Assembly (NCBI GenBank): GCA_040255405.1
Contig: JBDZUX010000010.1
Span: 6,885-70,884, forward strand
Length of the DNA stretch: 64,000 nucleotides
From: 66-474 sp040255405
Lineage (GTDB): Bacteria > Pseudomonadota > Gammaproteobacteria > Xanthomonadales > Rhodanobacteraceae
Reading direction: 5' to 3'
The translations under genes and the position numbers were made by a program. The notes beneath the pieces are model-generated. The model saw nothing but the letters and a program-made list of their open reading frames with translations. It ran no database searches and was not told the origin of the DNA. Below, in pieces: positions 57,386 through 64,000 of the stretch; position 1 is the first letter of the stretch, and every line of letters starts with the position of its first letter.

Positions 57386-58093
57386 ATGACCCTGTCCCCG
57401 CAACTCAATTTCTTCCTGTTCGGCATCTATCCGTATATCTGCCTTGCGGTGCTCCTGCTCGGCAGCCTGATCCGCTTCGACCGCGAGCCGTATTCGTGGA
57501 AAAGCGATTCGTCGCAAACCCTGCACAAGGGCGAGCTGAAGCTCGGATCCAACCTGTTCCACTACGGCGTGCTGATCGTGATCCTGGGCCACTTCGTCGG
57601 CTTCCTGATGCCGGAACCGCTGGTGATGTGGCTGATGAGCCCGACCCAGCACCAGTTGCTGGCGATGGTCATCGGCGGCATCGCCGGCACGATCGCGCTG
57701 ATCGGTGCATCGGTGCTGATCCACCGGCGCCTCGCCTTCCGGCGCATCCGCGGCAACAGCCGCAAGTGGGACATCGCGATCATCCTGATGCTGTGGCTGC
57801 AGCTTGCGCTGGGCGTCGCCACCGTACCGCTGTCGGCGCAGCACATGGACGGTGCGCTGTTCGAGCGGCTGGTCGCCTACGTGCAGGGCGTGGTGTTGTT
57901 CCGTGGCGGCAACGCGGCGTTGCTCCAGGGCACGCCGTGGGTGTACCAGCTGCACATCCTGCTCGGCTTCACCATCTTCCTGGTGTCGCCGTTCACGCGC
58001 ATGGTGCATATCTGGAGCGGCGTCGGTTCGCTGGCCTATCTCGTGCGCCCGTACCAGCTGGTCCGCAGGCGCGGTGGCTCGGTGAACACGTGA
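57386..58093 (+). CDS. narI: Respiratory nitrate reductase gamma subunit
   Basis: 235 residues, five membrane helices. Diheme cytochrome b that takes electrons from quinol. The four heme-ligand histidines are visible in NLFHYGVLIVILGHFVG and QLHILLGFTIFLVSPFTRMVHIWSG. ATG 57386 has GGAG 8 bases upstream. Confidence 0.97.
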   Translation: MTLSPQLNFFLFGIYPYICLAVLLLGSLIRFDREPYSWKSDSSQTLHKGELKLGSNLFHYGVLIVILGHFVGFLMPEPLVMWLMSPTQHQLLAMVIGGIAGTIALIGASVLIHRRLAFRRIRGNSRKWDIAIILMLWLQLALGVATVPLSAQHMDGALFERLVAYVQGVVLFRGGNAALLQGTPWVYQLHILLGFTIFLVSPFTRMVHIWSGVGSLAYLVRPYQLVRRRGGSVNT

Positions 58094-58809
58094 GCATCAC
58101 GATCAACGGCGTCGCGGTCGACCCCGCCGACTGGCCGACACCGCAACTGGCGGCGGTGCACGAACTGTTGCGTCAACGCGCCAACGAACTTGGCCTGCTC
58201 GCGAACGATGCCGGCGACGCCGACACCGAACGCGCGATCGAGCGCACCCTGGCCCAGGAAGTACCGGTACCCGAGCCCACCGACGAGGAATGCCGGCGCT
58301 GGTATGACGCAAACCAGCAGCGCTTTCGCAGCGGCGACCTGGTATGCGCGCGGCACATCCTGTTCCAGGTCACGCCGGGCGCGCCGGTCCCGGCCATCCG
58401 GGGGCTGGCCGAGGCCATGCTGCACGAAATCCAGGCCAATCCCGCGCTGTTCGGCGAACGCGCGCGCGAACATTCGAACTGCCCGTCGGGTGCCAACGGT
58501 GGCAACCTCGGCCAATTGCAGCGGGGCGAAACCCTGCCCGAATTCGAGAAAGCCATATTCGGCGACGGCGCCAGCATCGGCATCCTGCCCAAGCTCGTCA
58601 CCACCCGCCACGGCTTCCACATCATCTCGGTGGACCAGCGCATCGAAGGCAAGCAGCTTCCTTACGACATCGTGCGCGACGACGTGGCCGCAGAACTGCG
58701 GCGGCGCAGCGAGGCGCGCGCGCTGTCGCAGTACGTACGGGTACTTGCAGGCGGCGCCGAGATCGAAGGCGTCGAACTGGACGCCGCTGCCTCGCCGCTG
58801 GTGCAGTAA
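58090..58809 (+). CDS. PpiC-type peptidyl-prolyl isomerase in the nar operon
   Basis: 239 residues. Parvulin rotamase domain CARHILFQVTPGAPVPAIRGLAEAMLHEI...FGERAREHSNCPSGANGGNLGQLQRGETLPEFEKAIFG...LVTTRHGFHIISVDQRI. Similar NifM-like isomerases follow narI in many proteobacteria and probably help fold a nitrate-respiration component. No signal peptide, so likely cytoplasmic. GTG 58090 overlaps the narI stop. Confidence 0.9.
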   Translation: MSITINGVAVDPADWPTPQLAAVHELLRQRANELGLLANDAGDADTERAIERTLAQEVPVPEPTDEECRRWYDANQQRFRSGDLVCARHILFQVTPGAPVPAIRGLAEAMLHEIQANPALFGERAREHSNCPSGANGGNLGQLQRGETLPEFEKAIFGDGASIGILPKLVTTRHGFHIISVDQRIEGKQLPYDIVRDDVAAELRRRSEARALSQYVRVLAGGAEIEGVELDAAASPLVQ

Positions 58810-58814
58810 AACCC

Positions 58815-58918
58815 AAAACCGGGGTCAGAGTGCAATTTCGAGCATCGGTGACAAGAAAGTGAAGGCTTTGCCCGAAATTGCACTCTGACCCCGGTTTTTG
58901 CACTCTGACCCCGGTTTT
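58815..58918. repeat. GGGGTCAGAGT inverted repeat with an extra arm
   Basis: The left arm GGGGTCAGAGTGCAATTTCG (58821-58840) pairs with CGAAATTGCACTCTGACCCC (58873-58892), and the pairing extends further through AAAACC/GGTTTT. A second copy of the right end (GCACTCTGACCCCGGTTTT) follows at 58900-58918. Sibling of 42951-43035. Confidence 0.9.
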
Positions 58919-58922
58919 CGCC

Positions 58923-60011
58923 ATGAGCGACCCCGCTTCCGCCACCGCCCCATCGCCCGCCGGTTTCACGGCCCGCCTGCGCGCGTCGATCGAAACGATG
59001 TCGCCGGGTTACTTCAGCATGGTGATGGCGACCGGCATCCTGTCGCTGGCGGCGCATTTGCTTGGCCTGCCACTGCTGGGCCGGGCACTGTTCGTGCTGA
59101 ACGCCGTGCTGTTTGCGGTCATTTGCGTGCTGGCGGTGGCGCGCCTCGCATGGCACACGCGGCGCACGCTCGGCGACCTGTTCGATCACCTCCAGGCGCC
59201 GGGATTCTTCACCTTCGTCGCCGCCTGCTCGATCCTTGGCAGCCAGACGCTGCTGATCGGCGGCAACCCGCAGATTGCGACGGCGCTGGGCATCATCGGC
59301 CTGCTCGCGTGGGTGGGACTCACCTACACCATCTTCACCGTGCTGACGGTCAAACAGCACAAGCCGACACTCGACCGCGGGATCAATGGCGGCTGGCTGC
59401 TGGCGGTGGTCGCGACCCAATCGCTGGCGGTGCTCGCGGCGCAACTGGCCGCCGAGGCGCCGCAGCCGTTGCGCATGGAACTGAACTTCTTCGCGCTGTC
59501 GATGTGGCTGTGGGGCGGCATGCTGTACATCTGGATGATGTCGCTGATCTTCTACCGCTACACGTTCTTCGCGTTCTCGCCGGCCGACCTTTCGCCGCCG
59601 TACTGGATCAACATGGGCGCGATGGCGATCTCCACGCTGGCCGGTTCGCTCTTGATCGAGAACACGCCGCACGCGCCGTTCCTCGGCTCGATGTTGCCGT
59701 TCCTCAAGGGTTTCACGGTGTTCTACTGGGCGACCGGCACCTGGTGGATCCCGATGCTGGCGGTGCTGGCGGTCTGGCGCCACGGCATCAAGCGTTTCCC
59801 GTTCACCTACGACCCGATGTACTGGGGCGCGGTGTTCCCGCTCGGCATGTACGCCACCGCCACGCTGCGGATGATGCACGCGATGGACCTGCCGTTCCTC
59901 GGGCTGCTCCCGCACTTCATGTTCGCGGCAGGTTGCGCGGCCTGGCTGCTGCTCTTTGCCGGGCAGTTGCGCGCGCTGCGTCGCGACTGGCGCGCCTATG
60001 CGCGGAGCTGA
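58923..60011 (+). CDS. TehA/SLAC1-family anion channel or tellurite-resistance transporter
   Basis: 362 residues with ten predicted membrane helices. The N-terminal MSPGYFSMVMATGILSLAAHLLG is typical of the TehA/SLAC1 family. Bacterial TehA is linked to tellurite resistance; plant SLAC1 conducts anions such as nitrate and chloride. Its position after nar suggests a role with nitrate, nitrite or related anions, but this is inference. ATG 58923. Confidence 0.87.
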   Translation: MSDPASATAPSPAGFTARLRASIETMSPGYFSMVMATGILSLAAHLLGLPLLGRALFVLNAVLFAVICVLAVARLAWHTRRTLGDLFDHLQAPGFFTFVAACSILGSQTLLIGGNPQIATALGIIGLLAWVGLTYTIFTVLTVKQHKPTLDRGINGGWLLAVVATQSLAVLAAQLAAEAPQPLRMELNFFALSMWLWGGMLYIWMMSLIFYRYTFFAFSPADLSPPYWINMGAMAISTLAGSLLIENTPHAPFLGSMLPFLKGFTVFYWATGTWWIPMLAVLAVWRHGIKRFPFTYDPMYWGAVFPLGMYATATLRMMHAMDLPFLGLLPHFMFAAGCAAWLLLFAGQLRALRRDWRAYARS

Positions 60012-60030
60012 CCCCGCGAACGCCGCACGC

Positions 60031-60558
60031 TCAGGGCAACCGCAGGTCGTAAATCACGGTGGCAGGATCGTCGGGATCGACGCGCCGGCGGAAACCGATC
60101 CGCGACGCCAGTCGATCGCCGCCGCCACGCGCCGGGGCGAACGCACGCATGTGACGGATGCCGCGGGCGCGCGCAGCGTCGAGCAAATGACGCATCAGCG
60201 CCGACCCGACGCCGCGCTTGCGCCATTCGCCGCTCACGGTGAGCGCCGCATCGCAGCTGTCGCCGGTGGCATGGAATTGTGCGGCGCCGACCTGGCGCTC
60301 GCGGCCGTCATCCGACACCAGCGCGATGAACGCCACCGCGTTGGCCGGGTCGATGTCGGTCAACTCGCGGGCCACCTCGGGACTCGGATCGCGCACCAGG
60401 CCGAGGAACCGCGCGCTGCGGAATTCGGGCGAAAGATGATCGAGGAACTCCAGCTCCAACTCGGCATCCTGCCGGCTGATCGGCCGGATCCACAGGCGCG
60501 TGCCATCGTACAGTTGCTCGACCCAGCCGGTATCGGGGGTAACGTTGGGGAGTGACAT
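60031..60558 (-). CDS. GNAT-family N-acetyltransferase
   Basis: 175 residues. DGTRLWIRPISRQDAELELEFLDHLSPEFRSARFLG near the N-terminus, and the acetyl-CoA site VSGEWRKRGVGSALMRHLLDAARARGIRHMRAF. Relatives may acetylate proteins (the N-terminal block resembles Pat-type domains), but the substrate is unknown. Converges on the TehA-like gene. ATG 60558 has a GGGGAG site nearby. Confidence 0.9.
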   Translation of the reverse strand: MSLPNVTPDTGWVEQLYDGTRLWIRPISRQDAELELEFLDHLSPEFRSARFLGLVRDPSPEVARELTDIDPANAVAFIALVSDDGRERQVGAAQFHATGDSCDAALTVSGEWRKRGVGSALMRHLLDAARARGIRHMRAFAPARGGGDRLASRIGFRRRVDPDDPATVIYDLRLP

Positions 60559-60678
60559 GACGGGTCTCCGGTGTCGGCCATCGACCCAAGCCTACGAACG
60601 TGCCGCCACCGCCCCTTGATCGTCGTCAACAAAGCGCGAGACGCGCCTGCCTCATCGCCACAGCCTGCTGGACCCGGA

Positions 60679-61524
60679 TCAGTACCCCGCCGGCACGTAC
60701 TTGAAGCGCTGCATCTGTTCGCGGTGTGCATCCACTACGCGCTGCACCTGCTCGCGGTCCAGCGTCTCGCGCCATTGGTTCGCGCGTCCCTTGAAGAAGA
60801 ACCGCGTCTTCTCGTCCACGGCTTCCACAAACCCGTGTTTCCGTTCGAGCGACGACAAGGTCTGGAACGAGGTGTGTTTCACCGCGCGCTCGATGCGCGC
60901 CTTGTCCTGCCCCAGCCCGATCAGCTTGGCGGCTTTCGCGAAGTGCCTGGCTGGCTTTTCCAGCAGGTCTTCATAGCGCAGCACAATCACTTTTCCCGGC
61001 GCACGCCCGGCGGCGTCGGCCCATCCCCGCACGTGCGACGACCACGCGCCGATCACGTGGCTCACGGCGACTTCGTCATTGACGGATGCCACCCGGTCGT
61101 CGCCCAGCCGTTCGATCGCCTCGTCCAGCGTCAGTCCGAAATGGTGGGTCATGCTGACCACCACATCCAGCGGGTTGCGCACCACGTAGATCGCGCCCGC
61201 GGTCACCCCCCAGTTGAACACCGGATAGCCATCGAACGTGCCGCAGAAGTTGTGGGTCATCACGAGGCGCGTGCCCTGCGCACGCTGCGCGATCAATGCG
61301 TGCACCCCCGGCCGCAAGGCGGCGATTTCGTCGATCCCCAATTCGGTGTTCGGCCGCCCCGCAAGCTCACTGAAGCGGTCCGCGCGCGCTTCCGAGTCGG
61401 TGTAGTTGCGGATCTCGTCCGGCCGCAGCGGATCGGCGCGATTGGCGACGAGATTGGCCAGGAACGCCCGCAACCAGGTGTTGCCGGATTTGGGATAAGA
61501 CGCCAGCCAGACAATGTTGCCCAT
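60679..61524 (-). CDS. PAPS-dependent sulfotransferase
   Basis: 281 residues. 5'-phosphosulfate loop ASYPKSGNTWLRAFLANLV (residues 8-26), 3'-phosphate motif VVRNPLDVVVSMTHHFG, and VIVLRYEDLLEKPARHF; the C-terminal FFFKGRANQWRETLDREQVQRV contains the GxxxxWR-like segment. The acceptor is unknown. No PAPS-making genes in the window. ATG 61524. Close to ssrA, on the opposite strand. Confidence 0.92.
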   Translation of the reverse strand: MGNIVWLASYPKSGNTWLRAFLANLVANRADPLRPDEIRNYTDSEARADRFSELAGRPNTELGIDEIAALRPGVHALIAQRAQGTRLVMTHNFCGTFDGYPVFNWGVTAGAIYVVRNPLDVVVSMTHHFGLTLDEAIERLGDDRVASVNDEVAVSHVIGAWSSHVRGWADAAGRAPGKVIVLRYEDLLEKPARHFAKAAKLIGLGQDKARIERAVKHTSFQTLSSLERKHGFVEAVDEKTRFFFKGRANQWRETLDREQVQRVVDAHREQMQRFKYVPAGY

Positions 61525-61615
61525 TCAACACATGTCCTGTCAGTGAACCGGACCCGCATGATGCCAGCCGCGGCGATTGATTTCCCGCGCCCCCGCCCAC
61601 ATCATTGGCTTCCCC

Positions 61616-61970
61616 GGGGGCGACCTGGCTTCGACGGGGGCAGTGAAGTAGCTTGGAGCATGCCGAGGGCGTCATCTTCCTCGTTAATCCGGTGGCAAAA
61701 AACTAGACGCGAACGACGACGTCTACGCTCTGGCCGCTTAAGGCCTAGCCCCGAACCCATCTTGTGCCTGTGCTCGTGGGTGTAGGGTCATCATCACGGG
61801 ATCGCCGATGGTTGCCGCCGGTCGGCCATCGGCTAAAACAAAACCTGCTGGTTCCGCGGTGCGCTTTGTCCAGCGTGCTGCTTCGGAACGAGATCGAACG
61901 CTGGACTAAGCATGTAGCGCCGGGCGCGGAGCGCCTTCGGACGGGGGTTCGATTCCCCCCGCCTCCACCA
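61616..61970 (+). ncRNA. ssrA: Transfer-messenger RNA (tmRNA)
   Basis: 355 bases. The 5' GGGGGCGACCTGGCTTCGAC pairs with 3' CGCCTCCACCA to form the acceptor stem; the T-loop GGTTCGATTCC and encoded CCA are at 61946-61970. The tag-reading frame (61709-61741) encodes ANDDVYALAA and stops with TAA. One-piece tmRNA, normal for gammaproteobacteria. Partner of smpB. Confidence 0.98.
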
Positions 61971-61979
61971 AAATGCGAA

Positions 61980-62009
61980 GCCGCCCAATGGGCGGCTTTC
62001 GTTTTTTTT
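61980..62009 (+). terminator. Rho-independent terminator of ssrA
   Basis: GCCGCCC AAT GGGCGGC, followed by TTTCG and eight T. Strong and directional. Confidence 0.95.
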
Positions 62010-62423
62010 GCGTCGAGGGTGGTTGGGAAAGAACCCCAGGTTCGACAAAAACAGCAAGACGGCCGCTTTTGAACGCCCAAAGCGGCCTGAGCGGTGAACG
62101 GCGAGCGTCATGGACGGCGCGAGCATCCCCGCCGCCGGACGCATGAAAAGACCCGCTCAACGCAAACCTCGGCTCCAACCTTGCTCGTCATCCCGGCGAA
62201 AGCCGGAACCCAGTGACTTTCATCCAGACGTTGAACCGTGAGATCCAGTGGGTCCCGGCCATCGGTCGTCAATCCGGGGTCGCCCGCGCTGTTTGCGGGC
62301 GGAGCCGGAATCGGCTCGCCAAGCACTCCGATTCCGGGTTGCCGCGTCATGAAGCCGACGCGTTCCCCCGGAATGACAACATCGCGCCTCGCCGCCTACA
62401 CTTGCCACGCAAAAGGGGAACGC
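62010..62423. other. Repeat-rich spacer between ssrA and the restriction-modification gene
   Basis: No gene supported. It holds a 9-bp inverted repeat GGCCGCTTT / AAAGCGGCC (62069-62094), a CGTCATCCCGGCGAAAGCCG repeat (62184-62260) and a reverse copy ending CCCCCGGAATGACAAC (about 62325-62385). A ribosome site AGGGGA lies at 62414-62419. No second copy of the ssrA 3' end is visible, so no attR-like duplication is proved here. Confidence 0.5.
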
Positions 62424-64000
62424 GTGGACCAGCCCGCCGATCACATCGAAGCCTTCATCGCGCGTTGGCAGCATGCCGATGGCCGCGAGCGCGCCAACTA
62501 TCAGTTGTTCCTGACCGAGCTGGCCACGCTGCTCGACCTGCCGAGGCCGGAACCGGCCGGCGCCGACGAACGCGACAACGCCTACGTGTTCGAACGCCGC
62601 GTGGATTTCCGCCACGGCGACGGCAGCGAAACCCGCGGCTACATCGACCTGTACCGGCGCGGCTGCTTCGTGCTGGAAGCCAAGGACGTGCGCGAATCCA
62701 GCGATCGCCGCTACGACGACACCATGCTGCGCGCGCGTTCGCAGGCGGAAAACTACGCCCGTGCGCTGCCCGCCTCCGAAGGCCGCCCACCGTTCGTGGT
62801 AGTCGTCGATGTCGGCCGCACGATCGAGCTCTACTCCGAATTCTCGCGCTCCGGCGCCACCTACACGCCGTTCCCCGACCCGCGCAACCACCGCATCGCG
62901 CTGGCCGGGCTGCGCGATGAAAAACTTCGCGAGCGCCTGCGCACGCTGTGGCTGCAACCGCTGTCGCTGGATCCCGCCCGCGAATCCGCGCGCGTCACCC
63001 GCGAAATTGCCGCGCGGCTTGCCGAACTCGCCAAAAGCCTCGAACACGCCGGCCACGCGCCGGAAACCGTCGCGCAATTCCTGATGCGCTGCCTGTTCAC
63101 CATGTTCGCGGAAGACGTGAAGCTGCTGCCCGCCGACAGCTTCCGCGATTTGCTGATCCGCTACGCCGCGCAGCCCGACGTCGCGATGCGCATGCTCGGC
63201 GCGCTGTGGCGCGACATGGACACCGGCGGCTTTTCCAGCGCCATCGCCAGCGACGTGCTGCGCTTCAACGGCAAGCTGTTCAAGTCGCCGGACACCCTGC
63301 CACTGGATCGCGAACAAGTCGCGCTGCTGATCGAAGCCGCGCGCGCCAAATGGGAACACGTGGAACCCGCGATTTTCGGTACCCTGCTGGAACGCGCGCT
63401 CGATCCGGACGAACGCCACAAGCTCGGCGCGCACTACACGCCGCGCGCCTACGTCGAACGGCTGGTGCTGCCGACAGTGATCGAACCGTTGCGCAAGGAA
63501 TGGAGCGACGCCCAGGCCGCCGCGCTGACGCTGGTCGCGGAAAACAAGCGCGACGAAGCCGTGGCCGCGCTGCGTGAGTTCCATCATCGGCTTTGCACGG
63601 TACGCGTGCTCGATCCCGCCTGCGGTTCCGGCAATTTTCTGTACGTGACGCTGGAGCACCTGAAGCGTCTCGAAGGCGAAGTGTTCAACGCGCTGGACGA
63701 CCTCGGCTTCCGTCAGACCGGGCTTGCCATCGATGCCGAGCGCGCGGATACGCTCGCCGGCGAAACCGTGGACCCGCACCAGTTGCTGGGCATCGAACTG
63801 AACCCGCGCGCAGCCGCCATCGCCGAAGTGGTGTTGTGGATCGGCTACCTGCAATGGCACTTCCGCACGCGCGGCGACGTCAATCCGCCACAGCCGGCGG
63901 TGCGCGATTTCCGCAACATCGAAAACCGCGACGCGGTGCTGGCGTACGACAAGGTCGAGTTCGTCAGCGACCAACACGGCGTGCCGGTGACGCGCTGGGA
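62424..64000 (+). CDS. MmeI-like type IIL restriction-modification enzyme (3' truncated)
   Basis: The first 525 residues of a combined nuclease and adenine methylase. The N-terminal part ERANYQLFLTELATLLDLPRPEP...YVFERRVDF is typical of MmeI-like enzymes. D75-x9-E85-A-K87 (IDLYRRGCFVLEAK) matches the MmeI PD-(D/E)xK nuclease spacing. HKLGAHYTPRAYVERLVLPTVIEPLR and methylase motif I LDPACGSGNFLY (from residue 396) follow; LLGIELNPRAAAIAEVVLWIGYLQ is next. Motif IV and the target-recognition part lie beyond the window. GTG 62424 is a good start with AGGGGA upstream. Immediately downstream of ssrA, a usual island site. Confidence 0.88.
   Translation, partial: MDQPADHIEAFIARWQHADGRERANYQLFLTELATLLDLPRPEPAGADERDNAYVFERRVDFRHGDGSETRGYIDLYRRGCFVLEAKDVRESSDRRYDDTMLRARSQAENYARALPASEGRPPFVVVVDVGRTIELYSEFSRSGATYTPFPDPRNHRIALAGLRDEKLRERLRTLWLQPLSLDPARESARVTREIAARLAELAKSLEHAGHAPETVAQFLMRCLFTMFAEDVKLLPADSFRDLLIRYAAQPDVAMRMLGALWRDMDTGGFSSAIASDVLRFNGKLFKSPDTLPLDREQVALLIEAARAKWEHVEPAIFGTLLERALDPDERHKLGAHYTPRAYVERLVLPTVIEPLRKEWSDAQAAALTLVAENKRDEAVAALREFHHRLCTVRVLDPACGSGNFLYVTLEHLKRLEGEVFNALDDLGFRQTGLAIDAERADTLAGETVDPHQLLGIELNPRAAAIAEVVLWIGYLQWHFRTRGDVNPPQPAVRDFRNIENRDAVLAYDKVEFVSDQHGVPVTRW

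Noticed and set aside
62220..63977. 585-codon minus-strand frame at the window end
   Set aside because: Shadow of the MmeI-like gene on the plus strand, which carries the recognised motifs.

Overview
The window is high-GC, densely coded chromosomal DNA from a gammaproteobacterium. The lineage is most likely Xanthomonadales, probably near Rhodanobacteraceae. The evidence is the core gene order recN / hrcA-grpE-dnaK-dnaJ-dapB-carA-carB-greA, with recJ-prfB-lysS and smc-zipA nearby; a proteobacterial tmRNA with tag ANDDVYALAA; a Fur lacking the CxxC zinc pair; and the many GTAGGAGC-type REP palindromes typical of this group. It is a draft scaffold, probably a metagenome bin: three gaps of exactly 100 N occur, in lolA, beside ald and in smc. 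At least one gap is an artefact, because the flanking contigs share a 55-bp exact overlap.

Layout. 1-6.8 kb: SulP transporter (5' truncated), lolA, ftsK, ald, trxB. 6.8-15.4 kb is more accessory: an alpha/beta-hydrolase/cyclase-like fusion that has lost its catalytic residues, an acyltransferase, aat, a phasin plus acyl-CoA-binding protein pair, a membrane protein coupled to a PQQ-type sugar dehydrogenase lipoprotein, one PEP-CTERM protein, a PaiB-like protein and zipA. 15.5-22.8 kb: a 93-bp tandem repeat array, smc, bolA, yciI, lysS, and prfB with its programmed +1 frameshift. 23.3-27.6 kb: a flavin reductase, a methyltransferase with a signal peptide, asnB and a divergent O-methyltransferase. 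Upstream of asnB lies a leader ORF with Asn codons and a terminator, the layout of a transcription attenuator. 27.7-40.3 kb: recJ, ABC-F yheS, greA, carB, carA, a 2OG oxygenase, dapB, dnaJ. 40.9-46.7 kb: dnaK, grpE (sigma-32 promoter), hrcA, recN. 46.9-49.5 kb: fur, bamE, rnfH, ratA, smpB. 49.5-60 kb: a nitrate respiration operon narK-narG-narH-narJ-narI-ppiC followed by a TehA-like transporter, with an FNR-type site in front. 60-64 kb: a GNAT enzyme, a sulfotransferase, ssrA (tmRNA), then the start of an MmeI-like restriction-modification enzyme running off the end, probably the edge of an island at ssrA.

Functional picture: a respiratory denitrifier or nitrate reducer with standard housekeeping. 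smpB and ssrA, the two halves of trans-translation, are both here. Small palindromic repeats are unusually active. They fill most intergenic spaces, supply the stop codons of lysS, grpE and recN, have entered two coding regions in frame (yheS, ratA), and separate narH from narJ. The strongest candidates for a second look are the asnB leader, the double pseudoenzyme, the REP/stop-codon pattern and the ssrA-linked MmeI-like gene.
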